A DNA stretch of 64,000 nt from Clostridium sp. AWRP (GCF_004006395.2 NZ_CP029758.2:1860001-1924000), one strand, 5' to 3'. Shown: positions 1 through 9,301, numbered from the stretch's first letter. Program-made: numbers and translations. Notes: generated from the letters alone by a model not told the origin.

Positions 1-479
1 GATTTGAAACAGAAGGTACTTCACTAAAAATAGCCTGTGAAGATCAACCATCAGGAAAATTATCATTAAATGTAGGAGTTGCTGAAATCAATGAAGAGAC
101 GGCAGATTTGTGGCTAGATATGAGATATCCTGTTACCAAGAAAGGTGAAGAGATCATGGATACCCTTTCTAAGAAATTTGCAGAGTGTGGTGCTAAAATA
201 GAAAGAGTAGAATCTGATGAACCTCTTTATTTTGCAGAAGATAGTGAGTTAGTTAAAATTCTTCTTAAGGTTTATAATGATGAGACTGGTCAGAAGGGAA
301 AGGCTTATGGAATAGGCGGAGGAACTTATGCTAAGGAACTTCCGAATATAATTGGATTTGGACCAATATTCCCTGGAAAACCAGACCTTGATCATCAGGC
401 TAATGAATATATTGAAATTGGCGACCTAGTAATGAATGCTAAAATATATGCCCATGCAATATATGAACTTGCAAAATAA
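1..479 (+). CDS. pepV: M20-family dipeptidase (PepV type), C-terminal part
   Basis: The reading frame is open from base 3 and the 5' part lies outside the window. The last 158 residues match the end of clostridial and lactobacterial PepV dipeptidases: a glycine-rich GGGTYAKELPN segment, then FGPIFPGKPDLDHQANEYI. In this family that block closes the di-zinc active site, and the His of DHQANE is near-invariant. M20 dipeptidases cut short peptides in the cytoplasm to supply amino acids. A rho-independent terminator follows the stop at once, so this is the last gene of its unit. Assignment to M20 is firm; PepV rather than a sister dipeptidase is likely. Confidence 0.85.
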   Translation, partial: FETEGTSLKIACEDQPSGKLSLNVGVAEINEETADLWLDMRYPVTKKGEEIMDTLSKKFAECGAKIERVESDEPLYFAEDSELVKILLKVYNDETGQKGKAYGIGGGTYAKELPNIIGFGPIFPGKPDLDHQANEYIEIGDLVMNAKIYAHAIYELAK

Positions 480-498
480 TTCTATAGTTTATAAGATG

Positions 499-527
499 AA
501 ATAGCACGAGTAATTCGTGCTATTTTT
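499..527 (+). terminator. Rho-independent terminator after pepV
   Basis: An 11-bp perfect stem (AAATAGCACGA with its complement) has a loop of about 5 nt and runs into a T-rich tail. It lies 20 bases after the pepV stop and ahead of rlmH. Confidence 0.8.
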
Positions 528-567
528 ATGATATAGTACATGTTACTATTTAGAAATGGAGAAAAGT

Positions 568-1047
568 ATGAATTTAACAATAATTACTGTAGGAAAATTG
601 AAAGAAAAGTATTTAAAAGATGCAGTAGAGGAGTATTCAAAAAGGTTGTCTAGATACTGTAAAATCAATATAGTGGAAGTTCAAGATGAAAAGACTCCAG
701 AAAATGCTTCTAAAAAAGATGAAGATATTATAAGGGAAAAAGAAGGAACAAGAATATCAAAGCACATAAGTGATAGTATGTATGTAGTAGCAATGGATTT
801 AAAGGGAAACACTATGACTTCTGAACAGTTTTCTGATTTCATTGGAAATTTAGGACTTCAAGGCAGGAGTAATATTGCCTTTATAATAGGAGGTTCTCTA
901 GGTATTTCCAGGGAAATTTTACAAAGGGCTGATTACAAGCTGTGTTTTTCCAAGATGACTTTTCCGCATCAGCTCTTTAGGGTAATGCTTTTGGAGCAGA
1001 TATACAGGGGATTTAAGATAATGAAAGGTGAACCTTACCACAAATGA
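568..1047 (+). CDS. rlmH: 23S rRNA (pseudouridine1915-N3)-methyltransferase RlmH
   Basis: RlmH is a SPOUT-class methyltransferase that modifies pseudouridine 1915 in helix 69 of 23S rRNA on assembled 70S ribosomes. The protein starts MNLTIITVGKLKEKYL and carries the family blocks FIIGGSLGIS, which is the AdoMet-binding glycine loop in the knotted region, and the C-terminal FPHQLFRVMLLEQIYR...YHK signature. The start at 568 gives 159 residues, the standard RlmH length, with GGAG eight bases upstream. An ATG four codons earlier has no ribosome site. It is a stand-alone housekeeping gene. Confidence 0.95.
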   Translation: MNLTIITVGKLKEKYLKDAVEEYSKRLSRYCKINIVEVQDEKTPENASKKDEDIIREKEGTRISKHISDSMYVVAMDLKGNTMTSEQFSDFIGNLGLQGRSNIAFIIGGSLGISREILQRADYKLCFSKMTFPHQLFRVMLLEQIYRGFKIMKGEPYHK

Positions 1048-1192
1048 CAAGGATTTTTGTGGGAAATGTGGATATAAGCGGGTTTGATGAGTGATAGCCA
1101 CCACAGTAGCCCACAGGCAACATATTCAATTGTACTAATGCTTGTAAGACATGGTACAATATGCTTATATCATACGTGAGGTGAACAATAGA

Positions 1193-2253
1193 ATGGGGTT
1201 ATTTAATAGAATGAAAGAACCAGTTTTTCTTAAGGAAAGCAGTGATGCAGAAGTACAATTAGAAAAGCTTAAAGCATTGGAACCTTTACTTAGTGCAGAG
1301 GAGAGGGGAAAAATATAATAAAACAAGATATAAAATGCCTTGAATATGGAATTGCAGGAGAAAAGAATATTAAGTTCGAATTAAAGAATAGTCATATGCC
1401 AATGTATATTTTGCATGATATTTATCTTAAGGATGTGGATTTGAGTGCCCAGATAGATTATCTTGTGTTTACAAAGAAGATTTGCTTTGTTATCGAATGT
1501 AAAAATCTTTATAGAAATATTGAAATTAATAGCAGGGGCGACTTTGTTCGTACTATAGAATTTGGTGGTAGAAAGAGAAAAGAGGGAATTTATTCACCTA
1601 TCACACAGAATCAACGACATTTAGAATTAATGAAGAAAATTAGGACAGACAGCAAGAATAATATATTGATGAAATATATGGCAGGAAGATACTTTGAAGA
1701 TTTTAATAAATCAGTAGTAGTTTTGGCTAATCCCAAAACTGTACTTAATGCAAAGTATGCAAAGAAAGAAGTAAAAGAAAAAGTTATCCGTGCTGATCAA
1801 TTGGTTAAATATATAAAGAAAATGTACGAAAATTCTAAAGTAGCAACTAATTCAGAAGATAGAATGTTAGATTGGGCTCAATCTTACTTAGATTTACATA
1901 AGAATGTTGAGAATCATTATACTGGAAAATACGAACAGTATAAAATTAATATAACAACATCACAGAAGTCAGATGAAGAAGTACCAACTCCAGTATCAGA
2001 GAGAAACACTATAACAGCAGGAAAAGTTACAGTAGAAGAAACCGATATTTTTAAAGAATTAAAAGCATACCGATTACATAAGAGTCGTGAAGAAAAAATA
2101 AAACCTTACTTCATTTATAATAATAATCAATTAAAGAATTTAATTTTAAAGATGCCTAGGAACAAAGAAGAACTACAGAAAGTTGCTGGATTTGGTGAGG
2201 TAAAGGTGAATAAGTATGGCGATGATATCTTGAAAATTATAGATAAATATTAG
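1193..2253 (+). pseudogene. NERD-domain protein with C-terminal HRDC-like domain, frameshifted near residue 40
   Basis: The gene begins at 1193 (MGLFNRMKEPVFLKE) behind GAGGTG and hits a stop at 1316-1318. The coding pattern continues in the next frame from about 1309. Adding one A to the A5 run at 1309-1313 restores an unbroken protein of roughly 350 residues. The body holds a nuclease-related (NERD) domain with the core VFVIECKNLY-like strand at about 1485-1510. The last 55 residues (NNQLKNLILKMPRNKEEL, then GFGEVKVNKYG) resemble an HRDC nucleic-acid-binding domain. Function is unknown; NERD proteins are linked to DNA processing. A downstream ATG at 1396 could still give a 285-residue product without the N-terminus. 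Whether this is decay, phase variation or a sequencing error cannot be told here. Confidence 0.75.
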
Positions 2254-2486
2254 ATTATTGAATAGAAAATTGCTAATGGATTTTGTTAATTTGTATTCTT
2301 TCTTTTGTACTGGATGAAAAACGTTCAAAACCAAATTATTCAATTAAATATAAAATTAAGAATTATTTGTATAGTATATAGATAAATAGTAATCTACCAA
2401 TTTTAAAAAATAAGTTGAAATACATTTTAAATCATTATATGATGGATTCAGACATCGATGTAATCTATTAAAAAGAAGGTAAATTT

Positions 2487-2942
2487 ATGAATGTTAATAT
2501 TGAAATGATACCATCATATAAAATTGCTTATATACGAAGAACGGGTCCTTATGGTTCAGAAAATGTTCAAATAATGGAACAATTAAAAAGTTGGGCTAGA
2601 GAAAAAAATTTATTTAATGAAAGTTCAATTATATTAGGAATAGCTCAAGATAACCCTCAATTCACAGAACCTAAAGATTGCCGTTATGATACATGTTTAG
2701 TTGTTTCGGATGAATTTAAAGTTGATAATAATTATATTAAATTTGGAAAAACTATTGGCGGTAAATATTGTGTATTTAAAATAAACCATACAGTAGATGC
2801 TGTGAAAAAAGCATGGACGGAGATATTTTCGGAGTTATCAAAAAGAAATTATAAATTTGATTACAGAAGACCTATTCTTGAACGTTATGCTGTGCAGATG
2901 ATAAATAAACATTATTGCGAAATTTGCACACCAATATTATAG
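2487..2942 (+). CDS. GyrI-like / AraC effector-binding domain protein
   Basis: This 151-residue stand-alone small-molecule-binding protein has the SHS2-type GyrI-like fold. It opens with the family-typical strand MIPSYKIAYIRRTGPYG, followed by a mid-region ILGIAQDNP and CRYDTCLVV, and a late GGKYCVFKINHTVDAVKKAW. The same fold serves as the ligand domain of BmrR, Rob and SbmC. Free-standing versions bind or hydrolyse hydrophobic compounds. There is no DNA-binding domain, so it is not itself a transcription factor. RBS AAGAAGGT precedes the ATG. It is monocistronic, with 115 bases to the next start. The physiological ligand cannot be read from sequence. Confidence 0.8.
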   Translation: MNVNIEMIPSYKIAYIRRTGPYGSENVQIMEQLKSWAREKNLFNESSIILGIAQDNPQFTEPKDCRYDTCLVVSDEFKVDNNYIKFGKTIGGKYCVFKINHTVDAVKKAWTEIFSELSKRNYKFDYRRPILERYAVQMINKHYCEICTPIL

Positions 2943-3057
2943 AAAATGTTAAAACAGATCCTAATTTAGCTGCATGACCCTTAATGCAGCTTTAAATTTG
3001 CAGTATAATATATAGAAAATATAAATCCTATAGAAATAAAATGGAGTGTAGAGAAAA

Positions 3058-4554
3058 ATGGGAAAGTACAAGCAAATTACAAAGAGAGGATTAATTTCAT
3101 CAATGATAAGTTGGTCAATATTTACACTAGTATATTGGATTGCATTTTACGAGTTATATACTTTATGTAAATTTGGACGATTTAAAAATAATATAACTGT
3201 ATTATTGGGATGTATGGTATTCTTTTTGGCTTGGTTTATAATTCTAATAATTAGAATTGCGAAAAAACCAGCATTTGTAGCTGACCAGAATGTAGATAGA
3301 CATAATTTCTATTCGCGTTGCAAAACTATATGGACTTGTACAATTATAATAATTATAGTTCTTATAACATGTTTTTATGGAGTGAAAATATACCATAGTG
3401 CAATAAATTACAATGGAAAGCTATCATGGTTCTTAAGAGATTTAAAAAATAAAAGAACTGTAAAGCTTGAACATAATAATATATATGAAAGTGGTATAGA
3501 AGGGATATTTGCAGATATTAATAAAAAAGTTCATATGCCAGAAAAATTGTATGTTGTAAATAACTTTAGTCTTAAATTTGATTCTAATGGAGAAATTACA
3601 TCTTTTGATACATTCCTTTATGGAAAAAATGCTAAAGGTGAGTTAGAAAGCTATTTAATTAGTTATAATATCAAAAATTCGGGAAATATAACTATATATT
3701 TGAAAGGTTATGTAAATGCAAATTATAATGATGACAAACTTTTAGAACCATTAATTAAGACAATGAAAGTAATTCCACTTAAGAAAACAGTGAGGAATTG
3801 GCCTGAAGAACAGTATGGTATTCTCTATTCTGGTAAACGAAGTTTTGGATATAATACAGATGGTATTGTTTATATTGACTCAAAAGGAAATACAAATTCA
3901 GCTGTTAATGATGACTATTCTGAAATAGTAGGATATACTGTTTCTGTATTTGTACCGGGCAAAGAAAGTAAATATACACCTGTTAGATACAACTTAACAG
4001 GTGATTTAAATAATATTAAAACATCAGGACCTTTAAAGGACAATAAAGAGAGCTCTAATCAATCAAATAATGCTGAAGATCAATTTTATTTATCAAAGCA
4101 AGTTGGGTATCGTTTAGAAGTAATAGCAGCTGCAGCGGGTAGTAGATCTTATTCATTAACTGGTACTATCGATGGTGGGCAAACATGGAAGACAATAAAT
4201 GAAGATCCGTTTTCAGGGTCCCTTGGATCAGCAGCAGGAATAACATTTTTAAATAATAAGCTTGGATTTTTATGTTTATCTTATAGTGGTGGAAGTAAGG
4301 GGCAATTATATCGCACAGAAGATGGAGGAAAATCTTATAAAAAGGTAAATTTTCCAGAGGTGAAAGTAGCATTAAATGATGGTAAAACATATAATCCCTT
4401 TGATTTACCTGGAATACCTTATGAGAAAGATGGAAATATCAATGTTTTAGTTGGACAGGGATCTGATGGAGATTATAATGGAGGATGTAAAGCTTTGTAC
4501 CAATCAAAAGATAATGGAGTAACATGGCAGTATTTAGAAGAGAAAATGAATTAA
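3058..4554 (+). CDS. Membrane-anchored protein with BNR/sialidase-like repeats, function unknown
   Basis: The 498-residue protein has three N-terminal hydrophobic segments (about residues 13-34, 44-66 and 90-110), then a long hydrophilic, probably extracytoplasmic, region. In the last 140 residues three Asp-box-like motifs appear (DGGQTWK, EDGGKSYKK, KDNGVTWQY), the signature of beta-propeller blades in sialidase and YCF48-like folds. The Asp boxes are structural only, so no enzymatic activity is implied. GGAGTGTAGAG lies before the ATG. It is convergent with the LuxR-type gene, five bases away. I do not recognise a named family for the middle part. Confidence 0.65.
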   Translation: MGKYKQITKRGLISSMISWSIFTLVYWIAFYELYTLCKFGRFKNNITVLLGCMVFFLAWFIILIIRIAKKPAFVADQNVDRHNFYSRCKTIWTCTIIIIIVLITCFYGVKIYHSAINYNGKLSWFLRDLKNKRTVKLEHNNIYESGIEGIFADINKKVHMPEKLYVVNNFSLKFDSNGEITSFDTFLYGKNAKGELESYLISYNIKNSGNITIYLKGYVNANYNDDKLLEPLIKTMKVIPLKKTVRNWPEEQYGILYSGKRSFGYNTDGIVYIDSKGNTNSAVNDDYSEIVGYTVSVFVPGKESKYTPVRYNLTGDLNNIKTSGPLKDNKESSNQSNNAEDQFYLSKQVGYRLEVIAAAAGSRSYSLTGTIDGGQTWKTINEDPFSGSLGSAAGITFLNNKLGFLCLSYSGGSKGQLYRTEDGGKSYKKVNFPEVKVALNDGKTYNPFDLPGIPYEKDGNINVLVGQGSDGDYNGGCKALYQSKDNGVTWQYLEEKMN

Positions 4555-4559
4555 TAATT

Positions 4560-5465
4560 TTATTTTTCATTTGAACGTATAAAATTTGATAACTGCATTT
4601 TGCTATTAACATTTAATTTTTTATAAATATTTTGTATATGATTATCAACGGTTTTAGGCGATATAAAAAGTTTTTCAGCAATTTGTTTATATGTTACTCC
4701 TTCCATGATAAGTTCTATAATCTCACCTTGTTTTTCTGTAATATTATATTTTTGCTTAAAGTAATCCGTAAGTTTATTATTAGCAATAAATGCTGGAGCG
4801 TTAAAATATTTTAAAACCAGTTTAAGATTAAAAATATTAATTGCAAGGAAATAAGAAGGAAGTGCTGCTATTTTTAAAATATCCATATTTTTAATGAAAT
4901 GAATGTAAGAACTATATGATTCGAATATTATTAAAGGCAGAAATATTATAGTTAATAGAATAAAAGATTTTATTGCTTGTTTTAAATCCTTATTCACAAT
5001 CTGTTTATAACTTGTTAGTCCAATAAATAACTCGTATACAATTACAGCAATAATAGAAGCTCGTACTACAAACTTAAAAATATAGTAGGTGCTAAATAAA
5101 TAGTATATTGTTATTCCTACAAATTGAAATACAAAAATGGAAATGAATAATGTTTTCTTAAAATTTGTTATTTGTATACCAAAAAGATAATTTATTAAGA
5201 ACAATCCTGATAAAGAACTAAATGATGTGCCAACAATATCTAAAAACTTAGATAAACATGGAATAAATGAACTTACTTGAATTACATATTTTGAGTATAA
5301 TCCTAATGTTATTGAATTTTGAATAGCAAAAAAAGAAAGATTTAATGCTATGAAAAATTTTAGAGACTTTTTTTTATTACTATTGTAGATAAAATAGGAA
5401 ATTGAAATAGATGATACACCTGTAAATAATGAAATAATACAAAATAGTAAATGAATATCTTTCAT
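4560..5465 (-). CDS. LuxR-type transcription factor with a seven-helix membrane domain
   Basis: Residues 1-220 hold about seven hydrophobic helices. The last 65 residues are a GerE/LuxR helix-turn-helix: ITEKQGEIIELIMEGVTYKQ, then IAEKLFISPKTVDNHIQNIYKKL. This layout belongs to membrane-integrated one-component regulators in clostridia, where the membrane part is thought to sense a signal and the tethered HTH binds DNA. No receiver or kinase domain is present. It is divergent from the NapH-like gene at 5782 across a 316-base spacer that holds a long inverted repeat and a terminator, so that gene is a possible target. Confidence 0.8.
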   Translation of the reverse strand: MKDIHLLFCIISLFTGVSSISISYFIYNSNKKKSLKFFIALNLSFFAIQNSITLGLYSKYVIQVSSFIPCLSKFLDIVGTSFSSLSGLFLINYLFGIQITNFKKTLFISIFVFQFVGITIYYLFSTYYIFKFVVRASIIAVIVYELFIGLTSYKQIVNKDLKQAIKSFILLTIIFLPLIIFESYSSYIHFIKNMDILKIAALPSYFLAINIFNLKLVLKYFNAPAFIANNKLTDYFKQKYNITEKQGEIIELIMEGVTYKQIAEKLFISPKTVDNHIQNIYKKLNVNSKMQLSNFIRSNEK

Positions 5466-5494
5466 AAAAAAGATGTCCTTTCGTTACATTTTAC

Positions 5495-5532
5495 TTTGAG
5501 AAAAGATTTAATGGAGTAAATCTTTTCTCAAA
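5495..5532. repeat. Perfect 16-bp inverted repeat in the divergent spacer
   Basis: TTTGAGAAAAGATTTA and its exact complement are separated by six bases. It lies 30 bases upstream of the LuxR-type start. It has no T tail in the + direction. It could be an operator for that regulator or the foot of a short transcript. Confidence 0.7.
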
Positions 5533-5624
5533 TGCAATATATAGTATAGAACAGATGATTTTAGAATTCAAGGGATTTAGACATAATGATTATTAGTCAA
5601 GAGTATAAAAACTGTGTAAATTCA

Positions 5625-5656
5625 GGGGTAGGGAGTATTCCCTATCCCTATTTTTT
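5625..5656 (+). terminator. Intrinsic terminator ahead of the NapH-like gene
   Basis: A GGGGTAGGGA/TCCCTATCCC stem with a 3-4 nt loop is followed by TATTTTTT. No + strand gene precedes it in this spacer, so it would end a short RNA begun near 5530-5560, or attenuate the gene at 5782. Confidence 0.7.
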
Positions 5657-5781
5657 ATGCAATAAAGGGTTTTTTGCCTATTGTTACTTGCTTATTTTTG
5701 ATGTTTTAATGATTTATGAAAGCACATGCTATTCTAAATAAGCTTTTGTATGATTAAAAAAATTATAAGTGAGGTATACAT

Positions 5782-6486
5782 ATGAAATTAAGAAAGAAAA
5801 TCAGTTTTTTATCCTTTTTTTTGTTACCAATTACGTTAAATTATTTTTCACCAGTTCTTATAGTACAAGGAAGTTTTGAAAAAACATTTACAAGTATGCA
5901 CATTATATTTGGATTAATGATTTTACTTGCAGTTTTCTTTGGAGGGGCGTGGTGTAGTTATATATGCCCTTTTGGTGCGTTACAAGATTTGCTGCCTAAT
6001 ACTAGTTCCAAAGGTAAGTTGCCTAATTTGAAATTATTAACAGGAGGTGCTTTTCTAGTTTTAATAGTAGCACCCATAGCAATAAGTGGTTTTCAAAGAA
6101 TAATATTGCCTTACCATATGCAAAACACTAAAATTTCCATAAGCAGCGTACATGACGTAATTCGATACTATATAGTAACCATATCTATTATTTTGATAAC
6201 AATAGCAGCAGGCAAAAGGACATGGTGCCGATACATCTGTCCAATGTATATATTTAATTATGTTGGAATTAAGATAGGAAGATTTTTTAAGTTACCTACC
6301 TTGAAAATAGTAAGTGAAAGTGATAAATGTACTAAATGCAGAAAATGTACTGAGCATTGTTTGATGGGTCTTGATGTAGCTAATATGGTTAAAAATAATA
6401 AATGGAATACTAATGAGTGTATCAAATGTGGAGAATGTTTAAATCAATGTAAATGTGATGCGTTGAAAATAAAGTGGACAAAGTAG
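5782..6486 (+). CDS. NapH/MauN-type membrane ferredoxin, 4Fe-4S
   Basis: A 234-residue membrane electron carrier. About four or five hydrophobic helices carry two cytoplasmic-side CxxxCP motifs (CSYICPFGALQD near residue 58 and CRYICPMYIF near 153). The C-terminal 45 residues are a double 4Fe-4S ferredoxin module (CTKCRKCTEHC and CIKCGECLNQC). Proteins of this build pass electrons between the quinone or flavin pool and soluble partners, as NapH, NosR and RnfB-like subunits do. No partner oxidoreductase is adjacent, so the acceptor is unknown. GTGAGG precedes the ATG. Confidence 0.8.
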   Translation: MKLRKKISFLSFFLLPITLNYFSPVLIVQGSFEKTFTSMHIIFGLMILLAVFFGGAWCSYICPFGALQDLLPNTSSKGKLPNLKLLTGGAFLVLIVAPIAISGFQRIILPYHMQNTKISISSVHDVIRYYIVTISIILITIAAGKRTWCRYICPMYIFNYVGIKIGRFFKLPTLKIVSESDKCTKCRKCTEHCLMGLDVANMVKNNKWNTNECIKCGECLNQCKCDALKIKWTK

Positions 6487-6542
6487 GTAAGTGGCTTTAA
6501 TACATTGATATATGAATGTGTTACATTGGTTTGTAATTTAAA

Positions 6543-6572
6543 TGGGAGTGTTATATTAGGTAGTCACCAGAT
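6543..6572 (-). repeat. Fragment of the 165-nt structured repeat (5' end only)
   Basis: Read on the - strand this 30-base segment matches the first 30 bases of the element at 31424-31588 with a few changes (shared GACTACCTA and AACACTCCCA blocks against GGCTACCTA and AACACTCCCA). The rest of the element is missing. It lies between the NapH-like gene and the MarR promoter and looks like a degraded copy. Confidence 0.6.
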
Positions 6573-6603
6573 AAAGCTACTTAAATGAACAAAAGACAGA
6601 ATA

Positions 6604-6654
6604 TTGACTAGACTTTAGTGTTATGCTAATATTTAGACAGCATCATGTCTAAAT
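6604..6654 (+). promoter_or_regulatory. MarR promoter with 9-bp-arm operator
   Basis: TTGACT and TAATAT are spaced 17 bp apart (6604-6609 and 6627-6632). Overlapping the end of the -10 is a perfect inverted repeat, ATTTAGACA and TGTCTAAAT, separated by six bases (6631-6654). A MarR dimer bound here would block transcription of the gene at 6669, which is the usual autoregulatory layout. Confidence 0.75.
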
Positions 6655-6668
6655 AAAAGGAGATATCT

Positions 6669-7217
6669 ATGAACAATCACAATACATTATTCTTAATGCA
6701 ACAAATTTATATAACAATTTTTTCGCTTACTAATAAACTTCAAGTAAAAGGTGATGGATATTATGAACATTTAACAAGTAGGCAAGTTATGGCTTTAGTA
6801 GCAATTCTTCATTTGCCAGAAAATGAGACAAGCATTAATAATATTGCTAGAATATTAGGAACAACAAAACAGAGTATGAAACGAGTGCTAGCTATTATAG
6901 AAAATAAAGGTTATATCATTTCTGTACCTAGTCAGCTGGATAAGCGTGCAGTTAATATTAAAATTACAGAAATGGGAAAACAGATTATTAAAAGCTGCGG
7001 TGAAAATTCAATAAGATTTCTTGCTGATATTTCCAAAAACCTTTCAATCGAAGAAATGGAAATGTTATGGACATTATTAAAGAAATTATATAGTTTTGAT
7101 GGTGAAGAACAGAATGGTTTTGAAGAAGAAGTTGACTATAAAATTGGTGAATTTAGAAATGATTCCAAAATAAAAGCATTAAATGAGTTTGAAGGACTAA
7201 GAAATAAGGGCAAATAG
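6669..7217 (+). CDS. MarR-family transcriptional regulator
   Basis: The 182-residue protein has a winged helix with SINNIARILGTTKQSMKRVL as its recognition region and QLDKRAVNIKITEMGKQIIK as its wing. RBS AAAAGGAG. It lies 41 bases ahead of an alpha/beta hydrolase and the two probably form one transcript under the palindromic operator at 6631-6654. MarR proteins of this kind repress their own operon until a phenolic or other ligand releases them, so the hydrolase may act on the inducing compound. The C-terminal 30 residues are longer than in a typical MarR. Confidence 0.85.
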   Translation: MNNHNTLFLMQQIYITIFSLTNKLQVKGDGYYEHLTSRQVMALVAILHLPENETSINNIARILGTTKQSMKRVLAIIENKGYIISVPSQLDKRAVNIKITEMGKQIIKSCGENSIRFLADISKNLSIEEMEMLWTLLKKLYSFDGEEQNGFEEEVDYKIGEFRNDSKIKALNEFEGLRNKGK

Positions 7218-7258
7218 AGATTAATAATTTTTTGAATAATAAAGGGAGCTTTAAAATT

Positions 7259-8224
7259 ATGAAAAATAAATCTAACAGATTAATTTATTTTGAAGAATAT
7301 GTACATATAAATGGTATAGATCAATATTTGTTTCATGCTGGTACAAAATACGATAATCCAGTTATGTTGTTTTTACATGGTGGGCCAGGTTTTGCAGAAT
7401 CAACACTTTCTCATATTTTTCAGGAAAAGTGGGAGGAAATTTTTACAATAGTTCACTGGGACCAGCGTGGTGCTGGAAAAACATTTACTAAAAATCCGGA
7501 TAAATGCCCTACAATTGATTTAATGCTAAAGGATTTATTTGAAATTGTTCAATACTTAAAAATAAAATATAATAAAGAAAAAATAATTTTATTTGGGCAC
7601 TCCTGGGGAACTATTTTAGGAAGTATATTTATAAAAAAATATCCAGATGAAGTAGCTTATTATATTGGAGTTGGGCAAGTTATTAGTATGTTTCAAAATG
7701 AATGCGTTGGCTATGAAAAAGTTAAAGAATTAGCTTTGCAGTCCAATGATAAAAAGTCTCTAAAAGAGCTTGAAGCTTTAGGTGATTATCCAGGAAATAG
7801 TCATGGTATTAATTTTAAGAAAAAATCTGAAAAACTACGTAAAGTTCAATCTAAATATGGTTTAGCTGTTAACAGCAACTTTTCTGCAATTATGGGCCTA
7901 ATTAGAAGTCCTATTTTTAGATTGTCAGATATTTTTGCGTTGATGAAAATGGATAAAGTAAATAAAGAAATAGTGGAATTTTGGAGTAAATTTGATATAA
8001 GATCAGAATCAGCAGAATATAAAGTGCCAATTTATTATATTTTAGGTGAAAATGATTGGCAAACCCCTTATATTATTGCCGAAGAATACTTTAAAAAAAT
8101 TAATGCCCCACATAAAAAATTATATTTAATACCTGGTGCTGGACATATGACAATGGTAGATAAACCCAATTTATTTTTTTATGCTTTAGCAGATATTAAT
8201 ATTATAGAGAACGTTGTAAATTAA
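7259..8224 (+). CDS. Alpha/beta hydrolase, proline iminopeptidase-like
   Basis: The catalytic set is visible: oxyanion HGGPG near residue 39, HWDQRGAG near 68, nucleophile elbow GHSWG near 113, acid GENDW and final His in GAGHM near the C-terminus. HGGPG with WDQRGAG is typical of the S33 prolyl aminopeptidase group, though many members are esterases or lactonases. I start it at ATG 7259, behind AGGGAG, rather than at an upstream TTG. The length is 321 residues. There is no signal peptide, so it is cytoplasmic. It follows the MarR gene in what looks like one operon. Confidence 0.85.
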   Translation: MKNKSNRLIYFEEYVHINGIDQYLFHAGTKYDNPVMLFLHGGPGFAESTLSHIFQEKWEEIFTIVHWDQRGAGKTFTKNPDKCPTIDLMLKDLFEIVQYLKIKYNKEKIILFGHSWGTILGSIFIKKYPDEVAYYIGVGQVISMFQNECVGYEKVKELALQSNDKKSLKELEALGDYPGNSHGINFKKKSEKLRKVQSKYGLAVNSNFSAIMGLIRSPIFRLSDIFALMKMDKVNKEIVEFWSKFDIRSESAEYKVPIYYILGENDWQTPYIIAEEYFKKINAPHKKLYLIPGAGHMTMVDKPNLFFYALADINIIENVVN

Positions 8225-8422
8225 GAATTATTTGTACAGTTTCTGTGAGGGGATTACATTGTGAGGTATAAGTCTACTCAGCTGTTATGGTGATTAATTT
8301 ATAAAAGAGGGTATGTAAGTGAAAAGTATATATGATATAGAATTGTTTGTGAATCTATATGATTGTTTTGGATATAGAGTTGGTTTTTACACAAATCTAT
8401 ACCCATTCTCCAAATAGCAAAC

Positions 8423-9301
8423 TTATTTTACTTTTGAAATGTCTGCCATAGTTTGGGCATTTGCAGTAATTTCTTCTAATGTGGAAGTTATCTCTTCAGT
8501 GGTGGCTGCTTGTCCTTCTGAAATGGATTGAGCCTCATTTATTGTTTTAAAAGTTTGGTTTATATTTTCACTTATTTCTGATAATACCTTAGAAACCTTT
8601 TGTGAGGATTCACTACTTAATTTTGCTAACTTCCTCATTTCACTTGCAACAACTGTAAAACCTTTGCCTTGTTTCACCTGACCTTGCTGCTTCTATAGCT
8701 GCATTAAGTCCCAACAAGTTGGATTGCGAAGCTATATTTTGTATCATGCTAATAATCTCATTACTTTCTTTTATATTGTTTTCTGTTTGTTTTGCAGTTT
8801 TTACTATATCTTCTATGACATTGTTTAATTTTTCTGATCCAGCACTAATTTCTTCAATACTTGCGCTGGTTTCTTCAAGGGAAGAAAATAAGCTGTCTGC
8901 TGATTCTTCAATTTTAAATTGTTGGTCTAAACTTTTTCCTATACCAACGGCACCTACAACATTTCCTTCAGAATCTTTAATTGGGTATGTAACTGCTTTA
9001 AATGGAACTCCATGCATTTCTTTAGAAAGTATTGTACTGTATATTCTTCCATCTTTCATTGTCGTATGTAATGGATCACCAATTGGAATATTGTCACCTT
9101 TATTAATTCTTAAATTTAGAGTATCGCTAGGTCTATAATATAAATATGTTGTTTTGTCTACAACTGTTACCCCTATATCTTCTTGTAACATATCTTTAAG
9201 TACAGGCACGACTTGTAAAAATACTTCTAAAATATCCTTTTTTATTGTAATACCCTTCTTCAGATCAAATTCTTTTTTATATTTGTTAAGTTACACTTCA
9301 T
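8423..9301 (-). pseudogene. Methyl-accepting chemotaxis protein (soluble), broken by frameshifts
   Basis: On the - strand the N-terminal part carries a ligand domain of the type starting VPVLKDMLQEDIGVTVVDKT. It is followed by the conserved receptor tip region NLLGLNAAIEAARSGE, and there the frame breaks. Normal receptors continue GKGFTVVASEMRKLA, which is found in the next frame. One extra base in the T3 run at 8672-8674 explains the switch. A second lesion is likely near 9268-9275: an ATG at 9301 reads a few codons and needs one more A in an A6 run to join the body. The remaining C-terminus is short for an MCP. No membrane helix is visible. Probably non-functional. Confidence 0.8.

Noticed and set aside
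1089..1184. Short frame starting MSDSHHSS after rlmH
   Set aside because: There is no ribosome site, and its composition looks like random sequence. The region is more likely the promoter area of the NERD gene.
8319..8417. A 32-codon frame with GTG start after GAGGGT
   Set aside because: It is short, has no recognisable similarity, and lies between a hydrolase gene and a decayed receptor. Cannot be supported.
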